Origin: DASYXZ01 sp035308965
GTDB lineage: Bacteria; Acidobacteriota; Terriglobia; UBA7540
NCBI GenBank assembly: GCA_035308965.1
Contig: DATGFN010000052.1
Span: 365,396-429,395, forward strand
Direction: 5' to 3'
DNA: 64,000 nucleotides
How positions within the stretch are numbered: position 1 is the first letter of the stretch; each line of letters starts with the position of its first letter. Below the pieces are notes generated by a model. That model was not told where the DNA came from, searched no databases, and was given only the letters and a program-made list of their open reading frames with translations. Shown here one piece after another: positions 7,792 through 17,278 of the stretch. The position numbers and the translations under genes were made by a program.

Positions 7792-10443
7792 ATGATAACG
7801 ATCCTACAGGACGCGAGGTACGGACTGCGAATGTTGGCCAGGAATCCGGCCTTCACCGCCGTGGCCGTGCTTACCCTGGCGCTTGGCATCGGGGCCAACA
7901 CAGCCATCTTCAGCGTGATTGACGCGGTGATGTTGCGTTCGCTGCCAGTGCGCGATCAATCCCAGCTTGTGGTATTGCGATGGACGGCACACGCACAACC
8001 GCACAGGAACGGGACGAGCTCCTACGGTGATTGCGCTGGCGGCGAAGGCGGCGACAAGAATCCCTCCGGCTGCTCGTTTCCGTATCCCATCTTTGAGATG
8101 ATTCGTTCGGAGAAGGAAGCGTTTTCGGGAGCGACTGCGTTCGCCGGTCCGCCCCAGCTTGTGCTGAGCGGCAACGGGCCGGCGCGCGTGGTTCGCGGGG
8201 AATTAGTTTCTGGAGATTACTTCTCCACGCTGGGCGTGAGCGCGCTGGTGGGGCGCACCCTGGGCCCGGAGGACGATTCGCCTTCCGCCACGCCCGCTGT
8301 GGTATTGAGTTACGGCTTCTGGCAAGGCGCATTCGGCGGCGACCGTTCCGCCGTTGGCCGCACCATCTCCTTAAACGCGGCGCCATTCACGATTGTCGGC
8401 GTGACCGAGCCGAGCTTCACCAGCCTGACGCCCGGGAAGACGCAGGACATGTTTCTGCCCCTCTCCACGGTTCCGCGCCTCAATATTCACTGGGGGCACG
8501 ATCTGCGAACTCTTAACAACTGGTGGCTGGTTATCGTGGCGCGTTTGAAACCAGGCAGTTCGATTGGCCGGGCGCAGGCGGCCGCCAGCCTGATCTTTCG
8601 CAACGAAATGTTGCACGGCGAGAAGCCCGCTTCGAAAGCCGCGGACGATCCGGCCATCGTCCTTTTGCCTGCGCACTCGGGGCTCAGCGGCGAGCGGGGC
8701 TTTTTCTCCAAACCACTTTACGTGCTGATGTTTGTCGTCGGCTTCGTCCTGCTGATTGCCTGCGCGAACGTCGCAGGACTGCTTCTATCGCGTGCTGCGG
8801 CGCGGCAGAAAGAGATGGCCGTTCGTTTGGCATTGGGAGCCGGGCGCGCGAGGATCATGCGGCAATTGCTCACCGAGAGCATGACGCTCTCGCTCGGCGG
8901 AGGCGTACTCGGAGTCCTCTTTGCGATTTGGGGTGTCGAGGCAATGACCGCGCTCATCGCTCGCGGCGCGGACCATCCCTTTCCCTTTGTCGTCGCCCCG
9001 GATTGGCGCGTACTTCTTTTTACGGTTTCGATATCCCTCCTCACCGGAATCCTATTCGGCATCGCGCCGGCGCTGCGCAGCTCAAGGTTGGACTTGACGC
9101 CGGCCCTCAAGGAAAACTCCCAGTCGTTGCCGGGTGGAGAGGCGGGGCGGGGCCGGTGGCTCCAACTGGGCAAGGCCTTGGTTGTAATTCAAGTCGCGCT
9201 GTCGATGATTGTGCTGGTGGGAGCGGGTTTGATGGTGAGGACTCTGGTGAATCTTCGCAGCATCAATCCCGGCTTCGACACCCGAAACCTGCTGCTGTTC
9301 GGCATAGACCCAACATTGACTAAATACTCCGACTCCAAAATTCAGAATCTCTACCGCCAATTGCAGGAACGGCTCGCGGCGCTGCCTGGTGTGACCTCGG
9401 TGAGCTACTCCTCCGATGCGCTGTTGAGCGGCAGCCTCTGGACCAGCGACCTGCACGTGGAAGGGCAGCCGGAAAAATCGACCCAGGAAGTGGATATGCT
9501 CGCGGCAGGACCGGATTTTCTTAAGACATTGCGCATTCCGCTGATTGGGGGACGCACATTCACGGCTGCCGATTTCGAACAGGCAAATCAAGCCGTGGCG
9601 CCAGAAGAATCTTCCCAGCAAGCAGCAACTCCTTCCGGAGCGTCATCGGCGCCGAAATCTTCGCCGTCCGCAGGTCCGCCCATTCCCGTCCTGGTCAACA
9701 CCACCTTCGTACGGACGTACATGACGAATCAGAATCCCCTCGGCAAGAGGCTGACGCAAGGGGACAATGAAGGGACAAGCGGTGACTCGGCCGTCGGCAA
9801 GCCCAGAACAAAGACCTGGGAGATTATCGGGGTCGCAGGGGACACGAAATACAACGATTTGCGCCGGCAGGTTCAACCCGCGGTCTACGTCCCCATGACA
9901 GGCGGCGGCGCCCATTTCGAGTTGCGCACCCAATCGAATCCTGCCGCGCTTATTCCGGTGGTACGAAAGACAGTGAACGACGCAGACAGCAATCTTCCCA
10001 TTTTCGATGTCCGCACCCAATCGGAGCGGGTTGATGAATTACTGACTACCGAGCGCATTATTTCGCGGCTGGCGAGTTTCTTCGGCTCGCTGGCGCTTTT
10101 GCTCGCCTGTGTGGGACTTTATGGTTTGCTTTCTTATGAGGTGGCCCGCCGCACTCGGGAAATTGGCATCCGCATGGCACTGGGCGCCGAATCGCGCGAC
10201 GTCCTGCGCCGCATCGCCGGCGAAGGAATCCGAGTGACCCTTGCGGGGATCGCCGCGGGGATCATCGGCGGACTGGCGCTGACGCGATTCCTGTCCAGCC
10301 TGCTTTTTGGCCTACAAGCGACCGACCTGGCCACGTTCGCCGGTGTCTCGCTAATTCTGCTCGCCGTGGCATTGCTGGCTTGTTACATTCCGGCGCGGCG
10401 AGCGACCAAAGTGGACCCGATGGTGGCATTGAGGTACGAGTAG
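7792..10443 (+). CDS. ADOP-family permease 4
   Basis: Complete 883-residue member, the longest here without a prefix domain. The start MITILQDARYGLRML is preceded by AAGGGAG. The first periplasmic domain has an extra cysteine-flanked loop (YGDCAGGEGGDKNPSGCSF, about residues 83-101). The second has a Ser/Ala/Pro-rich linker (about 605-630, QQAATPSGASSAPKSSPSAG) of low complexity, probably an exposed periplasmic tether. The FtsX blocks and tail PARRATKVDPMVALRYE are intact. The loops suggest a different partner or substrate from its neighbours, but that is inference. Confidence 0.94.
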   Translation: MITILQDARYGLRMLARNPAFTAVAVLTLALGIGANTAIFSVIDAVMLRSLPVRDQSQLVVLRWTAHAQPHRNGTSSYGDCAGGEGGDKNPSGCSFPYPIFEMIRSEKEAFSGATAFAGPPQLVLSGNGPARVVRGELVSGDYFSTLGVSALVGRTLGPEDDSPSATPAVVLSYGFWQGAFGGDRSAVGRTISLNAAPFTIVGVTEPSFTSLTPGKTQDMFLPLSTVPRLNIHWGHDLRTLNNWWLVIVARLKPGSSIGRAQAAASLIFRNEMLHGEKPASKAADDPAIVLLPAHSGLSGERGFFSKPLYVLMFVVGFVLLIACANVAGLLLSRAAARQKEMAVRLALGAGRARIMRQLLTESMTLSLGGGVLGVLFAIWGVEAMTALIARGADHPFPFVVAPDWRVLLFTVSISLLTGILFGIAPALRSSRLDLTPALKENSQSLPGGEAGRGRWLQLGKALVVIQVALSMIVLVGAGLMVRTLVNLRSINPGFDTRNLLLFGIDPTLTKYSDSKIQNLYRQLQERLAALPGVTSVSYSSDALLSGSLWTSDLHVEGQPEKSTQEVDMLAAGPDFLKTLRIPLIGGRTFTAADFEQANQAVAPEESSQQAATPSGASSAPKSSPSAGPPIPVLVNTTFVRTYMTNQNPLGKRLTQGDNEGTSGDSAVGKPRTKTWEIIGVAGDTKYNDLRRQVQPAVYVPMTGGGAHFELRTQSNPAALIPVVRKTVNDADSNLPIFDVRTQSERVDELLTTERIISRLASFFGSLALLLACVGLYGLLSYEVARRTREIGIRMALGAESRDVLRRIAGEGIRVTLAGIAAGIIGGLALTRFLSSLLFGLQATDLATFAGVSLILLAVALLACYIPARRATKVDPMVALRYE

Positions 10444-10445
10444 GG

Positions 10446-10589
10446 AAGTGGCGAGTGGCATGTGGTAAGTGGCAAGTCAAAAAGATGATGTCATTCTCGC
10501 GTAAGCGGGAATCCATTTGACCTTGTGGATCCGCATTCGCGGGGATGACGTGCCTGCACTTGCCACTTGCCACAACCCACTTGCCACTT
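10446..10589. repeat. GTGGCAAGT-word inverted array around a nested hairpin
   Basis: The outer left arm (10446-10478) repeats AAGTGGC/AAGTGGCAAGT words; the outer right arm (10556-10589) has ACTTGCCACTTGCCAC words. Nested inside, 10490-10549 begins GTCATTCTCGCG and ends CGCGGGGATGAC, with AAGCGGGAATCCA facing TGTGGATCCGC, so it forms its own imperfect hairpin. The architecture matches the GATTGAC arrays but the word is unrelated. Confidence 0.75.
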
Positions 10590-10606
10590 TTTCCAAGGAG
10601 GCAGAC

Positions 10607-13021
10607 ATGGGAACGCTACTCCAGGACGTGAATTACGGCGTAAGAATGCTCTTGAAGAACCGTGGATTTACCGCCGTTGCGGTCCTGACGCTGGCGCTCG
10701 GCATCGGGGCCAACACGGCGGTTTTCAGCGTTGTGAACGGAGTATTGCTCCGGCCGCTCCCTTTTCCCGAACCTGACAAGCTTCTTTGGATGCAATCGGC
10801 AAGCCTGGGGGCGTCTAATTGGTCCGGCGGCCCGCTATCTCCTCCCGACTTCAAGGACATTCGCGACCAGAATAAATCGTTCGACCATCTTGCCGCCTTT
10901 TTTGACAACCCCTCCATCTTGGCCGGCACGGGCGAACCGGAAAGAGTTTCAGCCGCCGCCGTGTCGATGGATTTTTTTGAAACGCTGGGAGCGAAACCTT
11001 TCCTTGGGCGGACATTTCTCGCCGAAGACGAACAAGTGGAAACGCCTCAGGTCGTGATTTTGAGTCACGGCCTATGGCAGCGCCGTTTTGGCGGCGACCC
11101 CGGCATCATCGGAAAAAATATGACCGTGAATGCCATCAGCCTGACGGTTGTAGGAGTAATGGCTCAGGGTTTCAAGTTCCCCGAAGACTCCGAATTGTGG
11201 AATCCAATTCCTTTTAAAAACAGTGGGATGGTGGTCCGGCGGTTTCACTTTCTGTCGGTTGTGGGCAGGCTGAAACAAGGCGTATCACTTCAGCAATCGC
11301 AGTCGGACATTACGTCGATCTGCCGTAGTCTGGAGCGGCTGTATCCAGCCTCGAACACTGATTACGGAGCGCAGGTCATTTCCTTGGAGGAGAGCCTGGT
11401 GGGCAGTCTGAAACCCACTCTCACGGTTTTGTTGGTTGCGGTCGGGTTTGTGCTGCTGATCGCTTGCGCTAATGTGGCCAGCCTTCTGCTGGCGCGCGCT
11501 TCGGCGCGCCAAAAGGAGATTGCCGTGCGCGCCAGCCTGGGCGCCGGCACGTTGAGAATGGTTCGCCAGTTGCTTACCGAGAGTGTGCTGCTCTCATTAT
11601 TGGGGGGCGGTCTAGGGATTTTCCTGGCAATTTGGGGAATAGAATTCCTGATCTCGCTCAATCCCGCCGACATCCCGCGTCTGAATGAAGTAAGTGTGAA
11701 CGGAACCGTGCTTGGGTTTACTTTGGGGCTGTCAGTCCTCACCGGAATGATCTTTGGTGTTGCGCCCGCGCTAAAGTCGGCGCGGCTTGACTTGACCGAG
11801 ACGCTCAAGGAAGGGGGGCGCGGGTCAAGCTCCGGCCGGGGGCGCCATCGCCTTCATAGCATTCTCGTGGCCGCGGAGGTCGCCGTGGCTTTTGTCCTGC
11901 TCATCGGCGCCGGACTGATGCTGCGCAGTTTTCAACAGTTGGGAAATGTGAATCCTGGGTTCGACCCTTCAAACGTCGTCACCATGCAACTCCCGCTGCC
12001 CTTTGTCAATAAGGCAGACGCTCCCAAGTGGGCGGAATTCTACCGCCAATTGGTGGACAGGGTTAAAAACCTGCCGGGCGTGCAATACGTCGGCGGCATC
12101 TCCGAATTGCCCCTTAGCGGTCAACTGAATGACACCTCATTCACAATAGATGGCCAGGCCCCGCCTCCAAACGGCCAGGGATACTTTGCCCAACAGCCGA
12201 GAGTAACTCCGGATTACTTCAAGGCATTTGGCATCCCTCTGATGAAGGGCCGTTATTTTACCAACCAGGATGACGCGAATTCGGCCAAGGTGGTGATCGT
12301 CAGCGATTCCCTGGCGCGCCGGTATTTCTCCAAGGTGGACCCAATCGGAAAGCACATCACCATCGACTTTGATGTGCCCTTTGACTGTGAAATTGTCGGC
12401 GTGGTCGGTTCGATTCGCCAATACACACTTTCCTCTGGATTGACCCTGGCCATGTATGTACCCGAAGCACAAAAGCCGCAGCCGCAGTTGAATATCGTTG
12501 TGCGATCGACGGGCGACCCTCTGGTGATCGCGGCGGCCGTCAAGAAAGAAGTCCAGACACTCAACAGCGATTTACCCGTTTATCAAATCCGGACGATGGA
12601 GCAGGTGATCTCCAGTTCCGTCGCGCGGCCGCGATTGCGAACACTGCTGCTGGCGATTTTTTCAACGGTGGCTCTGATACTGGCGGCAGCGGGGATCTAT
12701 GGCGTGATGTCTTACTCCGTGAGCCAGCGAACCCACGAGATTGGCATTCGCATGGCTCTCGGTGCGCGACGAAATGATGTTCTCAAAATGGTGGTCGGAA
12801 AAGGTCTATTGCTGGCGCTGATTGGGATCGGCGTGGGCCTGGGCGTGGCTTTCGGAGTCACACGATTTATTGCCAGCCTGCTTTTTGGTGTTCGACCCAC
12901 CGACCCAATTACTTTTGCTTGCATTGCGGGACTGCTGGCGGGAGTGGCGTTGCTAGCGAGCTATATCCCAGCCCGGCGCGCGACCAGGGTGGACCCGATG
13001 GTGGCGCTGAGATATGAGTAA
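10607..13021 (+). CDS. ADOP-family permease 5
   Basis: Orphan permease of 804 residues from ATG 10607, chosen because AAGGAGG lies 5 bases upstream and MGTLLQDVNYGVRML matches the family start. An in-frame start at 10517 would add 30 residues read from repeat DNA and is rejected. Two MacB-like domains and two FtsX blocks (first block LTVLLVAVGFVLLIACANV; second with GIRMALGARRNDVLKMVV) are complete, with tail PARRATRVDPMVALRYE. It is separated from permease 4 by the GTGGCAAGT array rather than the usual GATTGAC array. Confidence 0.94.
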   Translation: MGTLLQDVNYGVRMLLKNRGFTAVAVLTLALGIGANTAVFSVVNGVLLRPLPFPEPDKLLWMQSASLGASNWSGGPLSPPDFKDIRDQNKSFDHLAAFFDNPSILAGTGEPERVSAAAVSMDFFETLGAKPFLGRTFLAEDEQVETPQVVILSHGLWQRRFGGDPGIIGKNMTVNAISLTVVGVMAQGFKFPEDSELWNPIPFKNSGMVVRRFHFLSVVGRLKQGVSLQQSQSDITSICRSLERLYPASNTDYGAQVISLEESLVGSLKPTLTVLLVAVGFVLLIACANVASLLLARASARQKEIAVRASLGAGTLRMVRQLLTESVLLSLLGGGLGIFLAIWGIEFLISLNPADIPRLNEVSVNGTVLGFTLGLSVLTGMIFGVAPALKSARLDLTETLKEGGRGSSSGRGRHRLHSILVAAEVAVAFVLLIGAGLMLRSFQQLGNVNPGFDPSNVVTMQLPLPFVNKADAPKWAEFYRQLVDRVKNLPGVQYVGGISELPLSGQLNDTSFTIDGQAPPPNGQGYFAQQPRVTPDYFKAFGIPLMKGRYFTNQDDANSAKVVIVSDSLARRYFSKVDPIGKHITIDFDVPFDCEIVGVVGSIRQYTLSSGLTLAMYVPEAQKPQPQLNIVVRSTGDPLVIAAAVKKEVQTLNSDLPVYQIRTMEQVISSSVARPRLRTLLLAIFSTVALILAAAGIYGVMSYSVSQRTHEIGIRMALGARRNDVLKMVVGKGLLLALIGIGVGLGVAFGVTRFIASLLFGVRPTDPITFACIAGLLAGVALLASYIPARRATRVDPMVALRYE

Positions 13022-13098
13022 TTGTCGATTGACGATTTAAGATTGACGATTGAAGAACTACGGCGTGTCGACGCGCATGCAATCGACAATCGTTAATC
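13022..13098. repeat. GATTGAC-word inverted array, copy 5
   Basis: Follows permease 5: TTGTCGATTGACGATTTAAG on the left and AATCGACAATCGTTAATC on the right. With copy 6 it brackets the small gene at 13144. Confidence 0.8.
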
Positions 13099-13143
13099 TC
13101 ATCCCAGTGGCAGCAGGTAAGAAAACGATCGGAGGAGGGCATT

Positions 13144-13617
13144 ATGGCAAAGGTTGAGCGGATTCGCGAACTACTCAAGGAACCGATAAGCCCCGAGTAT
13201 TTGAAACAAAGGACTGAGGCGGGATGGAAGCCAGTGGCGGTTGAATGGCAGCGCGAGGTGGATACTGCTGAGGCTCCACCGGGAACGTTGGTGGAGGATG
13301 TGCCGTTCGGGCTCCGCATCGCTGAAAACTGCGAACGCCTGGTGGAAAATCCGAATGAGAAGCAGGCCCTCATGGTGATCATGGAAAAGGTTGTCTTGGA
13401 CAGCCCCATGTCCGAAATCGCGGACGAATTGAACCGCCGGGGCTTCCGGACGCGCCAGGGATTTGCTTGGAATGAAGTGTCGGTGTTTGACATGCTCCCC
13501 CGCTTGATCGATGTGGGCCCGCAACTGCTATCCGGAGATGAATGGGTGGAGCGGCGGCGAAAGCTGGTGCTGACACATTCAGGAGCCGCGCCGGCGCAAG
13601 ACCGGCCAAGACAATAG
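13144..13617 (+). CDS. Small recombinase-domain-like protein
   Basis: 157 residues, soluble, charged, no signal peptide. Residues about 94-135 (EIADELNRRGFRTRQG, then W, V and ML at the spacing of serine-recombinase 'recombinase' domains) resemble the DNA-binding domain that follows the catalytic domain of large serine recombinases. No catalytic resolvase domain is present, so strand exchange is not expected; a DNA-binding or regulatory role is more likely. GGAGGAGGGC lies just upstream of ATG 13144. It is the only cytoplasmic protein inside the permease array and is flanked on both sides by GATTGAC arrays, as if inserted as a unit. Function not known. Confidence 0.8.
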   Translation: MAKVERIRELLKEPISPEYLKQRTEAGWKPVAVEWQREVDTAEAPPGTLVEDVPFGLRIAENCERLVENPNEKQALMVIMEKVVLDSPMSEIADELNRRGFRTRQGFAWNEVSVFDMLPRLIDVGPQLLSGDEWVERRRKLVLTHSGAAPAQDRPRQ

Positions 13618-13619
13618 GA

Positions 13620-13712
13620 ATTGACGATTTACGATGGTCGATTGACGATTGAAAGATTGATACCTGTAAATCGGGCCTTCAATCGGGAATCGTCAATCAG
13701 CAGTCGTCAATC
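13620..13712. repeat. GATTGAC-word inverted array, copy 6
   Basis: ATTGACGATTTACGATGGTC on the left, nearly the same as copies 1 and 2, and CGGGAATCGTCAATCAG with CAGTCGTCAATCC on the right. Lies between the recombinase-like gene and permease 6. Confidence 0.83.
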
Positions 13713-13735
13713 CTAAAGATTTCGGGAGAAGTTAA

Positions 13736-16198
13736 ATGACAACTCTCATTCACGATCTCAAATATGCAGTGCGGATGCTAAGAAAGAATCCCGGTTTCAC
13801 TTTGGTCGCCGTGATCACCCTTGCCCTGGGGATTGGCGCCAACACTGCCATCTTTAGCGTGGTCAACGGGGTGCTCCTCAGGCCTTTGCCTTTCAAGGAC
13901 CCGGGCCGCTTGGTGGCAGTGGGGGAGAGCACGACGCAATTCGAAATGATGTCCTTCTCGTATCCCGACTTGCATGATTTCCGGGAACAGAGCCGGTCCT
14001 TTGAAGGCATGGCGGGATTCAACTGGCAGGACTGCAATCTTACTGGGTCGGGCGAGCCTGAGCACTTAAGCGGGAAGCGGATCTCAGCGAACTTCTTTTC
14101 GGTGTTTGGGATTAGCCCCATGCTGGGCCGGAACTTCGACGCCAATGAAGATCACGTCGGCGCGGGCCCGGTGGCGTTGATCAGCGGCGGACTTTGGGCG
14201 CGGCGGTTCAGCTCCGACCCGGAGGTCATCGGCAAATCAATCACTCTGAATGGCAGGGGTTACACGGTTGTGGGCGTTCTTCCCTCGTCGTTCGAGTATC
14301 GAGGCAAAGCTGATGTGTATACGCTCCTGGGGCAGTGGGACGACATCATGGCGCGCTTGCGTGAAGTGCATCCCGGCATCCACGCTGTGGCGCGCTTGAA
14401 GCCCGGGGTAACCGTGGCGCAAGCGCAATCGGATTTGAGCGGCATTGCGGCGGGTCTGGCCAGGGACTATCCCAAAAGCAATGCCAACCACGGGGCCGCT
14501 GTCCGGCCCTTGGCGCAGGAAATGGTGGGCGACGTCGAGCCTGCCCTCTTGGTCTTGCTGGGGGCGGTTGGGTTTGTCCTTCTGATTGCATGCGCCAACG
14601 TCGCCAACTTGCTGCTGGCGCGCTCGACCGCCCGCGAGCGCGAGATGGCCATTCGGGCTGCAATTGGCGCGGGCCGCACGCGGATGGTTCGGCAGCTTCT
14701 TACCGAGAGCGTTTTGCTGGCACTTGCCGGCGGAGCTTTGGGGCTGCTGGTGGCCTCGTATGGCGCGCAAGTGATGCTCGCAACCGCGCCCGGCGGTCTG
14801 CCGCGGATGAACGACATCCATATCGACGGTTGGGTGCTGGGATTCACGCTGGCGGTATCGCTCATCACCGGAGTCGTTTTTGGATTGGCGCCGGCATTTC
14901 AGACTTCGCGAATTGACCTGACTACGACGCTTAAAGAGGGCGGCCGCGGCTCGAGCGCCGGACATCATCGCCTGCGCAGCGCACTGGTGGTCAGCGAGAT
15001 TGCCGCTTCGCTGGTTTTGCTGGTGAGCGCGGGATTGATGCTCAAAACCGTGTGGCGGTTGAGCAAGGTTGATCCCGGATTCGATCCCCGCCATCTCCTG
15101 ACATTCTCCATCGGTCTCTCGCCCGCCAACAGTTCCACCCCGGACAATATCCGTTCGGCCTACAAGAAATTGACCGATGGATTTGATGGCTTGCCCGGCG
15201 CGCAGGCGGCCGCCATGGGCACCAACATCCCGCTGTCTGGCGATGACAGCGAAGTGCCGTTGTGGGTCAGCGGGCGGCCGCGCCCCACCAATCAGAGCGA
15301 CATGATCTGGGCCCAGATGTATGTCACCAGCCCTGGTTACTTGAAGGCAATGGACATCCCCTTAGTGAAGGGGCGTTACTTCGCCGACCAGGACTCCAAA
15401 GAGTCCCAGGCTGTGGTGGTGATTGACGATGTGATGGCACAGGGCCTGTTTCCCGGCGAAGACCCGGTTGGGAAAAGCGTTGGGATTGCGGACCTCAACG
15501 GAGACATGGGGAACGGTCTGAACAAGCCCCTGGAAATTATAGGCGTGGTTGGGCACGTAAAACATTGGGGCCTGGACAGTGATGACTCAGCGAAGATCCG
15601 TTACGAAATATATTTTCCATTCGTGCAGATTCCCGACCAATTCATGGCAGGCATGACTCAGGGCAATACCCTGCTGGTGCGCACCACGGTGGACCCGCTC
15701 AGCATTGTTCCCGCCGTCAAGCAGCGTGTGGCCGAAGCCGGTGGCGATCAGCCCACCTACGATTTTCAGACGATGCAACACACCATTTCCAATTCCTTCG
15801 CGGATCGCCGTTTCGCCATGCTGCTGCTGGGCGTTTTCGCAGGACTTGCCCTGTTGCTGGCCTCCGTCGGAACTTACGGTGTGATCTCCTATACTGCCGG
15901 CCAGCGGACGCATGAGATTGGCATCCGCATGGCTCTCGGCGCGCGCACCGGCGACGTGTTGCGGCTGGTGGTGGGGCAGGGCCTCACGCTGGTCCTGGCC
16001 GGAATCGGAGTGGGATTGGTTGCCGCTTTGGGATTGACGCGCCTCATGGCCGGCATGCTTTATGGAGTCCGTCCCACCGACCTGGCCACGTTTGCCGCCG
16101 TGTCATTCGTCCTTGGCGCCGTCGCGCTGCTCGCCTGCTACATTCCCGCGCGGCGCGCGACCAAAGTGGACCCGATGGTGGCCTTGAGATATGAATGA
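13736..16198 (+). CDS. ADOP-family permease 6
   Basis: Complete 820-residue member starting MTTLIHDLKYAVRML after GGGAGAAGTTAA. Domain order is as in permease 2. From codon 732 (ATG 15929) to the stop it is almost the same as permease 7: 84 of the last 89 residues match by eye and the DNA is similarly close, although the earlier parts are clearly diverged. This points to gene conversion or unequal recombination. Tail PARRATKVDPMVALRYE. The next gene's signal sequence starts about 118 bases after the stop. Confidence 0.95.
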   Translation: MTTLIHDLKYAVRMLRKNPGFTLVAVITLALGIGANTAIFSVVNGVLLRPLPFKDPGRLVAVGESTTQFEMMSFSYPDLHDFREQSRSFEGMAGFNWQDCNLTGSGEPEHLSGKRISANFFSVFGISPMLGRNFDANEDHVGAGPVALISGGLWARRFSSDPEVIGKSITLNGRGYTVVGVLPSSFEYRGKADVYTLLGQWDDIMARLREVHPGIHAVARLKPGVTVAQAQSDLSGIAAGLARDYPKSNANHGAAVRPLAQEMVGDVEPALLVLLGAVGFVLLIACANVANLLLARSTAREREMAIRAAIGAGRTRMVRQLLTESVLLALAGGALGLLVASYGAQVMLATAPGGLPRMNDIHIDGWVLGFTLAVSLITGVVFGLAPAFQTSRIDLTTTLKEGGRGSSAGHHRLRSALVVSEIAASLVLLVSAGLMLKTVWRLSKVDPGFDPRHLLTFSIGLSPANSSTPDNIRSAYKKLTDGFDGLPGAQAAAMGTNIPLSGDDSEVPLWVSGRPRPTNQSDMIWAQMYVTSPGYLKAMDIPLVKGRYFADQDSKESQAVVVIDDVMAQGLFPGEDPVGKSVGIADLNGDMGNGLNKPLEIIGVVGHVKHWGLDSDDSAKIRYEIYFPFVQIPDQFMAGMTQGNTLLVRTTVDPLSIVPAVKQRVAEAGGDQPTYDFQTMQHTISNSFADRRFAMLLLGVFAGLALLLASVGTYGVISYTAGQRTHEIGIRMALGARTGDVLRLVVGQGLTLVLAGIGVGLVAALGLTRLMAGMLYGVRPTDLATFAAVSFVLGAVALLACYIPARRATKVDPMVALRYE

Positions 16199-16315
16199 AT
16201 GTCCGCGTGCGGGACAGCACTATTCGCCCACGAACACTGCCAGACACGCCCGGCGTCAAAGGCAGCGGGTTCCCGGAGAACCAGGGAAACCCGATCACAA
16301 TTCGAGGAGGACTTT

Positions 16316-17092
16316 ATGTTAAAGCGTGCTTCCCAGTTGCTGCTGGTCGCCTGTCTGGTTCCGGGCGCCTCGTGGGCGGCGAGCGACCCCTTTGTAGGCA
16401 AATGGAAGCTCAATCCGTCCAAAAGCCGATTCCCCGACGAAATGAAAGTTAAGGCAGCCGGGGCAAACAGGTACGCCTTTGATTTTGGCGCGGGCACTCC
16501 CGAGATTATCGTGGCCGACGGCACGGACCAGCCCGGCATCTTCGGCACCACCCTGTCGGTCACCGTCGAGGGGCCAGACACTTGGAAAGTCATCCGCAAG
16601 AAAGATGGCCGCATGCTCCTTACCGCGACATGGAAACTTTCCAGAGACGCCAAGACCCTTACTGACCTCTACAGAGAGAATGAGCCCGACGGGTCGACCC
16701 TCAGCATGGACTATGTTTACGAGCGGACGACCGCAGGCTCAGGTTTCGCGGCCACTTGGGAAAGCGTGAGCGAGACGATGAATTCGGCCTACGAGCTTCA
16801 GATTCAGCCTTACGAGAGCGACGGACTGACGTTCATTTCTCCCGAGGAAAAACAACCTCGAAATCTGAGATTCGATGAGAAAGATTATCCGAATGGCCCG
16901 GACGCGCCCCCGGGCTCTGTGCACTCTGGACGCCGGGTGAACGAACGCACTCTGGAAGTTACCGACAAGACCAAAGGCAAGATCATGAACTCCCACACGA
17001 TTGAGCTTTCTCCCAATCTCAAGACCTTGACGATGACCGACTACGCGGTGGGTCGAAGCAGGCCAAACGTCCATGTGTTTGATCGGGAGTAG
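16316..17092 (+). CDS. Exported protein of unknown function
   Basis: 258 residues from ATG 16316, chosen for CGAGGAGGACTTT upstream and the signal peptide MLKRASQLLLVACLVPGASWA (cleavage near residue 21). An upstream in-frame start at 16199 would bury this signal. The mature part opens DPFVGKWKLNPSKSRF, an acidobacterial-type exported-protein opening (G.WKLN..KS) seen in beta-rich lipocalin-like proteins. No catalytic motif is recognised. It sits between permeases 6 and 7 and is followed within 50 bases by the remnant of another permease tail, so it may have travelled with a now-deleted ADOP gene. Confidence 0.82.
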   Translation: MLKRASQLLLVACLVPGASWAASDPFVGKWKLNPSKSRFPDEMKVKAAGANRYAFDFGAGTPEIIVADGTDQPGIFGTTLSVTVEGPDTWKVIRKKDGRMLLTATWKLSRDAKTLTDLYRENEPDGSTLSMDYVYERTTAGSGFAATWESVSETMNSAYELQIQPYESDGLTFISPEEKQPRNLRFDEKDYPNGPDAPPGSVHSGRRVNERTLEVTDKTKGKIMNSHTIELSPNLKTLTMTDYAVGRSRPNVHVFDRE

Positions 17093-17137
17093 AAGAGCGA
17101 GGTGGTCGTGATTGGCGTGGCCCCAACCACTAGTTAG

Positions 17138-17194
17138 ATCCCCGCCCGCCGGGCGACGAGAGTCGATCCCGTGGTGGCGCTGAGGCAGGAATAA
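17138..17194 (+). pseudogene. 3' remnant of a ninth ADOP permease
   Basis: 18 codons plus TAA read IPARRATRVDPVVALRQE, the diagnostic ADOP C-terminus, with no permease upstream in frame (an in-frame TAG lies at 17131-17133). The stop is followed at once by a GATTGAC array exactly as after intact permeases. This is what remains of a deleted gene, with the exported-protein gene at 16316 now occupying the space upstream. Confidence 0.85.
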
Positions 17195-17264
17195 TTGACG
17201 ATTTGCGATTGACGATTTAGGGAAGCGATTCGCACGTGTTCGCCGCGAAATCGGCAATCGATTG
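17195..17264. repeat. GATTGAC-word inverted array, copy 7
   Basis: Short copy after the permease remnant: TTGACGATTTGCGATTGACG on the left, AAATCGGCAATCGATTG on the right. It ends 14 bases before permease 7. Confidence 0.75.
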
Positions 17265-17278
17265 TTTGGGGACGTGCT

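Noticed and set aside
10517..10606. Upstream start for permease 5
   Set aside because: Lies in the inverted array; the internal ATG has AAGGAGG and the family start.
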